A stretch of DNA of 64,000 bases from Acidimicrobiaceae bacterium (GTDB taxonomy: Bacteria; Actinomycetota; Acidimicrobiia; Acidimicrobiales; RAAP-2), in contig PMLJ01000048.1 in NCBI GenBank assembly GCA_003158855.1, forward strand, positions 66,594 through 130,593, written 5' to 3'. Under the pieces are notes generated by a model, which was given only the letters and a program-made list of their open reading frames with translations, searched no databases and was not told the origin of the DNA. Position 1 is the stretch's first letter; each line of letters begins with the position of its first letter. Positions 8,701 to 15,889 of the stretch are shown here, in pieces. Position numbers and translations under genes: made by a program.

Positions 8701-10878
8701 CAATACCGTGGCCCCGCCATTGCTCGCCGGAGTGCTCCATGACACGTGAGCCAACGACGGGCCGCCGGTCGCCACGACCTGCGTCGGCGCGTCAGGAATC
8801 GTCCGCGGCGTCGCCGACGCCGGGGTCGAACTGGCGCTCGATCCAACACCGTTATCCGCCCGGAGTATGACGTTGTAGGCGGTGCCGTTGGTCAGTGAAG
8901 AGATGGTGAAGGGATCTGACAGCGTGCCTGCGTTCACCCATGTTGCGCCGCCGTCAAGTGAGTAGTCGATCCCCGAGATCGGCGATCCCCCGTCGTTCGC
9001 CGATGTGTACGGTGCGTAGGTGATTTGAAGAGTCGAATCACCCGGCGTGATGTGCGTGATCGATGGCCCTTGGGGTGCGGTCAGCGTGACGCCCACTTCG
9101 TAGACCGATCCAGGACCCGCTCCATCTGTGTTGAGTGCCCGCAACTCGACGCTATAGGTCGTGCCATTCGCGAGCCCCGTGATGGTGAGTGGTGACGAGG
9201 TTCCCGACGCGGTGGTCCACGCGCCAAACGCCTCGGTTCCGGCACCGACGCTCGTCGCGTACTGATAACTGGTGATGGCTGAGCCGCCGCTGTAGCCGGG
9301 AACGAACGCCACCGTGAGCGAAGTGCCGTCGGATCCCGGTGTGATGGTCGTGATGGTCGGAGCGCCCGGAAGGGCGCTCGGGGTCCCCGTGACGGGAGAT
9401 GAGGGGGCGCCGGAGCCGGCCGAGTTGACCCCGCGAAGCTCCACTGAATACTCCGTCCCGTTCGTGAGGCCACTGATGACCAGAGGTGACGACGTCGCAC
9501 CACCCGAGACCCACGTGACTCCTCCGTCAAGTGAGTACTGATAGTCGAGTAGTGGAAGTGCCGAAGTCGCCGCGTTGAATGACGCCGAGAGCGATCCGTC
9601 CGAGGGTGTCAGACCCGTGATCGTCGGGGCACCCGGAGGGCCCGACGGGGCAACGGGGGCTGACGGGGACGAGTAAAGACCCTGACCGATCGAGTTCACC
9701 GCGGCGATTCGAAATTCGTAGTTCGTTCCATTGACGAGACCGGTTACCGTGCACGAGGTTGCCGTGCCCGTGCACATTGACGCGGCGGCCCATGAGGAGT
9801 ACGGACTCGTCGAATACTGCACCGCGTAGCTGCTGATGGCCGCGTCGCCGCTCGACGAGGGCGCCGACCAGTAGACGTTCACCTGCGAATTGCCGGGCGC
9901 TCCATTGACGTTAGTTGGCGCCCCCGGGGCTCCGGTCGAGTACGACAGCACGACTGAACCGTTGGCGTTATCGTCGCTGTAGTAGCCGTACTGCGAGCCG
10001 AGGCCACTGAGTCCGCCGGTCGAGTTCTCTCCGGGATTGCCGCCCAGCCCAAACCATTCGTCCGACGTTCCTGATCCAAACTCCACGAATCCGGCAGATC
10101 CCCCCTGCGCGCCGCCGCCCCCTCCGGCGCCACCGCCCCCATCACACTGCTCACCGGTGACCTGATGGCACGCGGTGTACACCGACTCGCCGTCTTCACC
10201 GGTCGTCGTCGTCGCGTCGGGGCGCGCGAAGAATGTTGGAAGCGAGATTTGACCGAGTGTCGGGGAGAACTGCCCGCTGCCACCCGAGCCGCCCGAGCCG
10301 CCCCCCACAATTGTCGCCACGCTCGTGGGAGCGCCTGCCGTGCCGATTTCCACCACCGAAGCGGCGCCGCCCGAACCGCCATAGCCGGAGCAACCTGAAG
10401 CGCCCGGCGCTCCGCCGGCTCCTCCCCCGTAACCACTCAGGGGATTCGTCCCGCCCACCGCATCGCTGGGGTCTCCCGTTGGCTGGTTGGCTCCCGTCGA
10501 GCAGCTATTCCAAACAGGCGAGTTGGCGCCACCTTGGCCCACTCCGATGGTCAGGACCTGACCCGGGACCACCGAAATCGTCCCGGTCACCACTCCCTGG
10601 TAACCACCGGCCGGGGCGGTGCCCGACGAGTCTCGTCCACCCCGTCCGCCCTCGGCGCCTGTGACGGTCAAGGTGAGCCGTGTCACGTTCGCCGGCACCG
10701 TGAATGTTTCGGTAGCACCCGTGTAGCTGTACGTATTGGTCAAGGTCGTACCGGACGTCACCGTGGTGACCGCGCCAGCTAATGAGGGAAGCGTACCCAG
10801 AGCCAGGAGCGTCACGAGCGAGCTCGTCACTACGCCCTTGCGGATTTTCGATAGCCCCTGCAGTCCTCGACGCTTCAT
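5713..10878 (-). CDS. Large secreted Gly-rich / FN3 / Ig-like protein with OmpA-like C-terminus
   Basis: Predicted exported 1721-residue surface or wall protein; function unknown. Order of parts: basic signal peptide ending about residue 36 (MKRRGLQGL..., then a hydrophobic stretch to SLAGA); a Gly/Ser-rich region to about 315; seven fibronectin type III modules (about 318-976), several containing S-x-L-x-NGT-x-Y; a region of bacterial Ig-like repeats (about 976-1426); two more FN3 modules (about 1426-1614); and an OmpA-like domain (about 1615-1721) with GYADSAG...N..LS.QRA. The Asp and Arg of that motif bind diaminopimelate in the OmpA family, so peptidoglycan anchoring is a reasonable inference. 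I chose ATG 10878 because GGGGGAG precedes it; an upstream in-frame ATG at 10932 lacks this. The FN3 and Ig-like parts suggest adhesion or matrix binding. Confidence 0.85.
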   Translation of the reverse strand: MKRRGLQGLSKIRKGVVTSSLVTLLALGTLPSLAGAVTTVTSGTTLTNTYSYTGATETFTVPANVTRLTLTVTGAEGGRGGRDSSGTAPAGGYQGVVTGTISVVPGQVLTIGVGQGGANSPVWNSCSTGANQPTGDPSDAVGGTNPLSGYGGGAGGAPGASGCSGYGGSGGAASVVEIGTAGAPTSVATIVGGGSGGSGGSGQFSPTLGQISLPTFFARPDATTTTGEDGESVYTACHQVTGEQCDGGGGAGGGGGAQGGSAGFVEFGSGTSDEWFGLGGNPGENSTGGLSGLGSQYGYYSDDNANGSVVLSYSTGAPGAPTNVNGAPGNSQVNVYWSAPSSSGDAAISSYAVQYSTSPYSSWAAASMCTGTATSCTVTGLVNGTNYEFRIAAVNSIGQGLYSSPSAPVAPSGPPGAPTITGLTPSDGSLSASFNAATSALPLLDYQYSLDGGVTWVSGGATSSPLVISGLTNGTEYSVELRGVNSAGSGAPSSPVTGTPSALPGAPTITTITPGSDGTSLTVAFVPGYSGGSAITSYQYATSVGAGTEAFGAWTTASGTSSPLTITGLANGTTYSVELRALNTDGAGPGSVYEVGVTLTAPQGPSITHITPGDSTLQITYAPYTSANDGGSPISGIDYSLDGGATWVNAGTLSDPFTISSLTNGTAYNVILRADNGVGSSASSTPASATPRTIPDAPTQVVATGGPSLAHVSWSTPASNGGATVLSYTASAFSTSSGGSAIATCTTSALSCVVAGLTNDTTYYFSVIATNAAGAGAPSNPRVTAEPVALPGAPTISALTAGNSYLAVPFSAGTQDSNNPVTSYQYSTDGGSSWQAASEASSPITISGLTNGTSYTVELRALSASGAGAPSNSEVGMPYAAPDATSNATTSYVAGSGNVTVSWLAPNDNGAAIASYTVTAFSAAVGGTQMSTCTTSSLSCTLGGLSNGTTYYISIQSVNIHSQYSLRSSPLIPVVPGASSTVTLAENPASSTFGQSVTLTATVTTGANGTVNFQAGGATIGSCGAVTVSSGSAQCVTSALAVGTDILQAQYSGNSTYASSTSSSTSFTVGAASQAALSIASLSTTFAPSPHNSATLATTGGSTSGVVTYAVGVSGNSAGCSVTGSLLTYGSSGSCSLVATMAGSADYNPVSSSSTLFTVNQAASSTSLGANPSSSTFGESVTLTATVTTGATGTVNFEAGGATIGSCGAVTVSSGSAQCVTTATPAGSGESLTAVYSGDGNFTTSTSPPLSFDVGQSVQRALTLTSLSGASGTDLTLTSSGGSGTGAVTYLVADGTAACAQPSPGVLRSTGPGTCLVTVMKADDVDYASASSVVTTVALLGSQSLMFTSSAPRGVVVGGTYAPVATSSAELGVVLTIDSSSSSVCTLSGATVTFRSPGVCVIDANQAGNSNYLPASQVQQNVQVGATASATVPSAPLNVTANASGGGVLVSWSTPAGLGTSPIVGYTVSASPGSATCSTKGATSCTLVGLLSTTTYTISVVALDSEGSSFAGTTTFPATGIPSSVPSAPLGVDVSINNLSAVVTWNAPSSDGGSEIVRYEVVASPGKLHCTTNGETSCTVKGLNAGQTYRFSVIAINATGSSARGVSGSSRTAVGQIVVTARFAFDSFALTTADKHALQRLAKAVVNSRIRRLTVTGYADSAGSHVFNDVLSGQRAYEVGHYLFAQVHSLGYKTLQLNEAGRGIRRAGRSSAEDRIVIIEN
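7217..7907. repeat. Internal duplicated segment in the FN3/Ig-like gene (7217-7355 and 7769-7907)
   Basis: Two 139 bp segments are nearly identical at the DNA level, differing at a handful of positions. They encode the Ig-like stretch around GTVNF-AGGATIGSCGAV in both copies. The low divergence against otherwise diverged modules points to a recent internal duplication or gene conversion. Confidence 0.85.
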
Positions 10879-11303
10879 GATCTCCCCCGAGTGACACGAC
10901 AGAAGATTCGTGCCCTTTTCCACTTTTGCCACTCACGGAGAATAGATGTTCTGAATAACTAATTGGAGGATGCCTGCCAAATCAACGGATGACGGCTTGT
11001 CCTTCGATGCGAGATTTTAGACTGAGCCGAAGCGCCGACCACGCGGAGATCGACGTGAAGTGGTTGTCAGGAGTTTCGTCGAACTACTCCTGGATGAGCA
11101 TGAGAGTGCGCCATCAACCACCGCAGTCGCCCGCCGTTGCCAGCGTGTTCAAAGACGCCGTCTCGATGAGGGGCGTGACGTGGCCAGAAACGGGACTTCG
11201 CGAAATCCTGGCGAAGAATCGCTCACCAGGGCCTCAATCAAGTTCAAGAAAGGCGTGGTCCTACGCCGTGTGCCTGGGTTCGACTACCCGGACACCACCA
11301 GGG
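10879..11303. other. Intergenic region with a tRNA 3'-end-like stretch
   Basis: About 425 bp between two genes, the promoter side of the large secreted protein and the 3' end of pyk. No convincing coding frame was seen. At about 11274-11300 the plus strand reads CTGGGTTCGACTACCCGG followed by ACACCACCA. This looks like a T-arm plus CCA end, but no matching 5' acceptor strand or D-arm is visible and the T-loop would have 8 nt, so it is not called a tRNA. Confidence 0.4.
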
Positions 11304-12722
11304 TCAAGGGACGATGACCATTCGAACGGTGTCGGTGATCGCGGCGCCACCCGACTGCGAACCGGCCATGATCACGACGGGGTCGCCCGATTGGGCGATG
11401 CCCGCCTTCATGATCTGGGCGATGGCGAAGTCGCAGAGCTCGTCGATGTCCGTCGAGGGCGACATGAAGACTTCCTGGACACCCCAGGAGCTCTTCAGCT
11501 GGCGCGCCGTTGACTCGCTCGGGGTGATCGCGATGATCGGCATCGGCGGTCGGAAGCGCGAAATGGCCCTCGCGGTCATGCCCGATCGGGTGCACGCCAC
11601 GATGGCGACGGCCTTCTCCTCCATCGCCGCGCGCCAGGCGGCGCCGGTGATTGCCGCGGTGATCCGTGTGGACTGGGTGCCGGTGCCCACGATCTGCTGC
11701 ACGCCGAGCGACGATCCCCACTTGGCGTAGTCGAACGACTCCTCGGCGCGACTCACGATGCGGTCCATCGTGATCACGGTGCCGACGGGGTCGTCACCAA
11801 TCGCTGTTTCACCGCTCAACATCACGGCGCTCGCGCCGTCGAGAACGGCGTTCGCGACGTCGGTCACCTCGGCGCGGGTTGGCACCTGCGCGTGGGTCAT
11901 CGACTCGAGCATCTGGGTCGCCACCACGACGGGCCGCGCGTAGCGGATTCCGTGGCGCACGATGAGCTTCTGCAGGTGGGGAACCTCTTCGATCGGCATG
12001 CGCACCCCGAGGTCGCCGCGGGCGACCATGATGGCGTCGGATACGGCGATGATCTCGTCGAGGTTCTCGACGCCTTCGCCGGTCTCGATCTTCGCCATCA
12101 TCATGACGTCGTCGCGAGACAAGACGGTGCGCACCGACACCACGTCGAAGGCCGAGCGGACGAACGAGACCGCGAGGATCTCGAACTCCTCGGAACGAAG
12201 CGCCTCGAGCCGGGCACGGTCGTCCTCGGTGGGCAGGCGGTCGTTGAGGATCGAGGAGGGAAGCGAGAGGCCGGGCTTGCCCATGACCGCTCCGCCGGAA
12301 GTGACCAGCGCTTTGGTGACCTTGCCCGACGCGATGACCTGGAGCGACACTCCGCCGTCACCGATGTGGATGCGGTCGCCCGACTTCAGTTGGGAAAGGA
12401 TATCGACGCGCTCGACGGTAATCCGCTCGGAGGTGGACGTCTCGCCGAACGCCTCGCACAGCTCCATCTCGTGGCCAACGGTGAGGGTGACGGGAGTCGT
12501 GCCGAAGGAGCCAGCGCGGATCTTCGGTCCGGGAATGTCGACCATGATCGCCAAGTCCGGAGCGAGGGCCCGCACGCGACGCAGCCGCTCGATGCAGGAG
12601 GGAATGTCGCCGTGGGCGAAGGACAGACGAAAGACGTCCACCCCGGCCTTGACCAGCGCCAAAAGGACTTCGTCGCTGTCTGAGGCCGGTCCGATGGTGG
12701 CTACGATTCGCGTGCGTCGCAC
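11304..12722 (-). CDS. pyk: Pyruvate kinase
   Basis: Transfers phosphate from phosphoenolpyruvate to ADP, the last step of glycolysis. The 472-residue protein shows the N-terminal RRTRIVATIGPAS motif, the active-site MMAKIETGEG segment with the catalytic lysine, the VARGDLGV motif and a C-terminal effector-domain fold. I chose GTG 12722 because AAGGGAAAG precedes it and because the family signature begins at once; the longer frame to 12806 adds a non-homologous head. The strand after the first substrate loop reads DIPGPKIRAG rather than the common TKGPEIR. The Lys at the Glu position marks potassium-independent enzymes in the published E/K117 dichotomy. Confidence 0.96.
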   Translation of the reverse strand: MRRTRIVATIGPASDSDEVLLALVKAGVDVFRLSFAHGDIPSCIERLRRVRALAPDLAIMVDIPGPKIRAGSFGTTPVTLTVGHEMELCEAFGETSTSERITVERVDILSQLKSGDRIHIGDGGVSLQVIASGKVTKALVTSGGAVMGKPGLSLPSSILNDRLPTEDDRARLEALRSEEFEILAVSFVRSAFDVVSVRTVLSRDDVMMMAKIETGEGVENLDEIIAVSDAIMVARGDLGVRMPIEEVPHLQKLIVRHGIRYARPVVVATQMLESMTHAQVPTRAEVTDVANAVLDGASAVMLSGETAIGDDPVGTVITMDRIVSRAEESFDYAKWGSSLGVQQIVGTGTQSTRITAAITGAAWRAAMEEKAVAIVACTRSGMTARAISRFRPPMPIIAITPSESTARQLKSSWGVQEVFMSPSTDIDELCDFAIAQIMKAGIAQSGDPVVIMAGSQSGGAAITDTVRMVIVP

Positions 12723-12892
12723 GTCTTTCCCTTCGCTGCTTTTGCCAAGTCTATTGGAAAGCAACGTCGCGCCCGTCTGGCATTTGCGATGAAGCACTCG
12801 CCTCACGTGTCATCGGCGTGAACTTCATCGATACCAGCGGGTAATCACCCTGCGCCGGCGGCTCCCGCGCGGTCACGGAGAAATAATGTCAA

Positions 12893-13666
12893 TCAATGTC
12901 GAACGGGAACGACCACGTCGCTGCCATCCACGTCGACGACGCGCAGGTTCATCCCGTACCGTTCGGAGAGTTCGGGGCTACGAACCACCTCGCGAGCGGC
13001 ACCGTCGAGCACGACGTTGCCCTTGTCGAGCAGCACCAGGCGGTCCGCGAACTGGCCCGCGAGCGTGAGGTCGTGCAGCGTCGCCACGACGGTGAGCCCG
13101 CACTCTTGGACCTCGGTCTTCAAGAGCTCCAGGATTTCCATCTGATGGCGCAGGTCGAGTCCGGTGATCGGCTCGTCGAGCACGATCACCATGGTCGACT
13201 GGGCGAGCGCGCGACCGAGCACCATGCGTTGACGCTCGCCCCCCGACAGCGTCACGACGTCGCGATCGCAGAACTCGAGGAGGGACAGCCGCTCGAGCAC
13301 CGTCTCGACGATGCGACGGTCGCCGGCGCTCGGCGCGCGCAGCAGCCCGTGGTACGCGACGCGCCCGAGCGACACGTAGTCGCGCACCGTCATGCCGCTC
13401 GGGACCTCGGGATGCTGGGGCACGAGCGACACCAGGCGCGCGCGCTCGCGCTCGTGGAGCGAACTGAGCGAGTGGCCCGAGATGGCGATCGAGCCTTTCG
13501 CGATGCGCCGCAGCCCGGCGACCGTTTCGACGAGGGTGGTCTTGCCCGCGCCGTTCGGCCCGACAATCGTGCACCAGGTGCCGGACTCGATGTTGAGCGT
13601 GACGTCCGACACCAGCGTCGCCGAACCGGCCTTCACCGTCAGGTCACGTATCTCCACCGCGTTCAT
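12893..13666 (-). CDS. btuD: ABC transporter ATP-binding protein, BtuD/FecE-type
   Basis: ATPase subunit of a corrinoid/siderophore-class importer, 257 residues. Visible motifs: Walker A GPNGAGKTT (about 36-44), Q-loop LVPQHPE, signature LSGGERQRM, Walker B VIVLDEPITGLD and the switch histidine in ATLHDLTLA. The start ATG 13666 overlaps the permease stop (ATGA at 13663-13666); the longer frame to 14272 is antisense-like shadow across the permease gene. As last gene of btuF-btuC-btuD it is predicted to import vitamin B12, because a cobalamin riboswitch heads the operon. Confidence 0.93.
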   Translation of the reverse strand: MNAVEIRDLTVKAGSATLVSDVTLNIESGTWCTIVGPNGAGKTTLVETVAGLRRIAKGSIAISGHSLSSLHERERARLVSLVPQHPEVPSGMTVRDYVSLGRVAYHGLLRAPSAGDRRIVETVLERLSLLEFCDRDVVTLSGGERQRMVLGRALAQSTMVIVLDEPITGLDLRHQMEILELLKTEVQECGLTVVATLHDLTLAGQFADRLVLLDKGNVVLDGAAREVVRSPELSERYGMNLRVVDVDGSDVVVPVRH

Positions 13667-14703
13667 CGGACCACCGGCCTTCGAAGGCTCAGGATCAGGA
13701 CGAACACCGGCGCGCCGATGACCGCGGTCACGACCCCCAACGGTAGCTCCGAGGGGGCCATCACGGTTCGCGCGATGGTGTCGGCGAAGACCAGGAACAT
13801 CGCGCCGAACGCGACCGAGATCGGCAGGATCCGCCGGTACGAGGTGCCCACGAGCAGGCGCACGATGTGGGGCACGATGATGCCCACGAAGCCAATGAGC
13901 CCGACCGCCGAGACGATCGCGGCGGTGCCGAGCGACGACGCGGCGATCACGACGAAGCGAACCTGACGCACGCGGATCCCGAGCGACCTCGACTCGTCCT
14001 CCCCCACGCTCATCACGTCGAGGGCCCGGCCCGACGCCACGCAGATCAGCGTGCACAGCGCCACGTACGGCAGCACCATCGTCACCGAGTGCCAGTTCGC
14101 GCTCGCGAGCGAGCCCAGCAGCCATATGTAGACCCGCGCGATCGAGTTCGAGGACGACTGCTGCTGCAGGAACGTCTGCATGCTCGTGAGCAACGCCGAC
14201 ACCGCCACGCCCGCGAGGATCAGCGTCGAGGCGTTCGAGCGCATTCCCCTTCCGCCGATCAGCCACGTGCACGACACCGCGACCATGGCCCCGAGGAAGG
14301 CCAGCAGGGGTGTCCAGGTGGGCGTCGCGACGCCCGTTCCCGCCCCCACGATGGCGAACGTGGCCCCGAGCCCGGCGCCGGCGGCGACGCCGAGCAGGTA
14401 GGGGTCGGCGAGCGGGTTTCGAAAGACGCCCTGGTAGGTGCCGCCCGCGACCGACAGCATCGCCCCGGCGAGCAGCCCGAGGACCATCCTCGGCGCGCGA
14501 AGCTGCCAGATGATCGTCGACTGGAGCCCGCTCAACGTGCTGTGGCCGATGCCCACGTGGCTGAACACGTCGCCGATGACCCGCCAGGTCCCGATGGACG
14601 TTGGCCCGACCACCATCCCGCAGACCATGGCGACGACGAGACCCGCGACGGTCAGCGTCGCCACTATCGCCATCCGGCGACGGGTCGGAGGCTTGGCCAC
14701 CAC
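13663..14703 (-). CDS. btuC: ABC transporter permease, BtuC/FecCD family
   Basis: Inner-membrane channel subunit, 346 residues, rich in hydrophobic segments consistent with about ten helices. Family motifs are LRAPRMVLGLLAGAMLSVAGGTYQGVFRNPLADPYLLGV (split over residues about 67-105) and the loop that contacts the ATPase, VGLIGFVGIIVPHIVRLLVG. The start is GTG 14703; a second GTG codon follows directly. It lies 4 bp downstream of the binding-protein gene and overlaps the ATPase gene. The family covers both B12 and ferric-siderophore systems; the riboswitch upstream decides for corrinoids. Confidence 0.94.
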   Translation of the reverse strand: MVAKPPTRRRMAIVATLTVAGLVVAMVCGMVVGPTSIGTWRVIGDVFSHVGIGHSTLSGLQSTIIWQLRAPRMVLGLLAGAMLSVAGGTYQGVFRNPLADPYLLGVAAGAGLGATFAIVGAGTGVATPTWTPLLAFLGAMVAVSCTWLIGGRGMRSNASTLILAGVAVSALLTSMQTFLQQQSSSNSIARVYIWLLGSLASANWHSVTMVLPYVALCTLICVASGRALDVMSVGEDESRSLGIRVRQVRFVVIAASSLGTAAIVSAVGLIGFVGIIVPHIVRLLVGTSYRRILPISVAFGAMFLVFADTIARTVMAPSELPLGVVTAVIGAPVFVLILSLRRPVVR

Positions 14704-14707
14704 CGTG

Positions 14708-15628
14708 CTACTTCCAGGCCTTCGGGTCCTTCAGCACGCCCTTCACCGCTTTGGTCAGTTCGTTCATCAAGATGCCGAGGCGCGGCCCCCAGCGTGACGC
14801 GACGTCGTCGTTCAGGTTCACGACGTGGCCGTTGACGACGGCGTTCACCTTGGCGAAGCCGGCGCGCTTGGCGACCTTCGCGGGGGTCATCTTGCAGCAC
14901 ACGGTGTCGGCGAGGAGGATCAACTTCGGGTTCGCGCTCGCGATGTACTCGGCGCTCAGCTGCGGATAGCCGGCGTCGGCGCTCGTGGACTCCGCGTCGG
15001 CGACGTTGAGCGCCCCGAGGTCCTTCAAGAGCGAGCCGACGAACGTGTCGCTCGTGAGCGAGTAGTACGTGGGATCGAGCTCGTAGTAGATCGTCACCCT
15101 CTTCTTCGGGTGCGCGGGCATCGACGCGACGTCGGCCTTGACGGTCTGCTTCAGCGACGCCACGAGGTCGTCCGCCCTCCTGACGTGGCCGGTGAGCGCG
15201 CCGAGCTGGGTGATCTCTGCGTAGGCCCCCGCGAGGTTCGACGGAGCATCCTGCTCCACGACTTTGACGCCGAGTCCGGTCAACTTCTCCTTGATCTGGT
15301 TCGCGTCGTAGGAGATGATCACCAGGTCCGGCTTCGTCGACGGGTGCGACGCCGAGGTCTTGCAGATCCCTATGACCGCCTCGACGCTCGGGTTGAGGGC
15401 GTTGATGCGCTTGGCGGGCAGGCCCGACGTCGGAAAGTCAGAGTCGGAGTCGACCGCTTGGACCTGGGGACCCGCGCCGATGGCGAAGAGGGTCTCGCTC
15501 GCCGTGGGCGAAAGCGAGACGACGCACTGCGCGGGTACGCTGCTCGCGCCCGCCATCGGTGCACCGAGCAGGGGCAACGCCACAACACTCACGCCGAGTG
15601 CGAGGAATAACCGGGGGAACTTGAACAT
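14708..15628 (-). CDS. btuF: Periplasmic/lipid-side substrate-binding protein, BtuF-type
   Basis: Extracytoplasmic receptor delivering the ligand to BtuC, 306 residues. It has a Sec signal peptide (MFKFPRLFLALGVSVVALPL, cleavage likely near AGASS). The two-lobe class III binding fold is marked by VVSLSPTASETLFAIGAG at the mature N-terminus and PDLVIISYDA. No lipobox cysteine is seen in the signal peptide, which is unusual for a single-membrane actinobacterium. ATG 15628 is preceded by AAGGAG at 15635-15640. The cobalamin riboswitch upstream supports B12 or cobamide as ligand. Confidence 0.9.
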   Translation of the reverse strand: MFKFPRLFLALGVSVVALPLLGAPMAGASSVPAQCVVSLSPTASETLFAIGAGPQVQAVDSDSDFPTSGLPAKRINALNPSVEAVIGICKTSASHPSTKPDLVIISYDANQIKEKLTGLGVKVVEQDAPSNLAGAYAEITQLGALTGHVRRADDLVASLKQTVKADVASMPAHPKKRVTIYYELDPTYYSLTSDTFVGSLLKDLGALNVADAESTSADAGYPQLSAEYIASANPKLILLADTVCCKMTPAKVAKRAGFAKVNAVVNGHVVNLNDDVASRWGPRLGILMNELTKAVKGVLKDPKAWK

Positions 15629-15640
15629 GGATATCTCCTT

Positions 15641-15666
15641 TCCGTCGAAGTGGTGTGGGCGACGGA
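15641..15666 (-). promoter_or_regulatory. Hairpin abutting the btuF ribosome binding site
   Basis: On the mRNA strand TCCGTCG and CGACGGA form a perfect 7 bp stem with a 12 nt loop. The 3' arm touches the AAGGAG Shine-Dalgarno (15635-15640). This is a plausible expression platform for translational control by the cobalamin aptamer just upstream. Confidence 0.6.
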
Positions 15667-15714
15667 TGGATATCCGAACGACCGCTCCTTACCTCGAGAG
15701 CTGTCTTTCAAATC

Positions 15715-15830
15715 TCCTCGCAGCAGGCGACCTGGCTACATGGTCTTCAATCGAAGGCCACTTACAGTTGCGGGACAGCGTTGGAATCGCACCAACTTCG
15801 CTGCCGCGAGGCACCGCCGACCTTATCGCA
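15715..15830 (-). ncRNA. Cobalamin riboswitch
   Basis: On the minus strand the leader of btuF contains the conserved core CCCGCAACTGTAAG (GCAACTGT at 15764-15771). Just 5' of it is the stem TTGGTGC-gatt-CCAA (15781-15795), which matches the GGTG...AATCC...CAGC pattern of the class. Downstream is the B12-box-like AGCCAGGTCGCCTGC (15723-15737). Spacing between these elements fits the aptamer. It is expected to repress the btuFCD operon when cobalamin is abundant. The exact ends were not determined. Confidence 0.92.
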
Positions 15831-15889
15831 CCTTCGGATTGGCGCCCGCAAGGCTTGCCCGGCTCCGCACGGCGTTGGGAGGCCTGGCT

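Noticed and set aside
10933-11303. tmRNA or RNase P RNA in the gap before pyk
   Set aside because: A T-arm-like end is present, but no tag-peptide frame, no tmRNA 5' end and no RNase P core motifs were seen.
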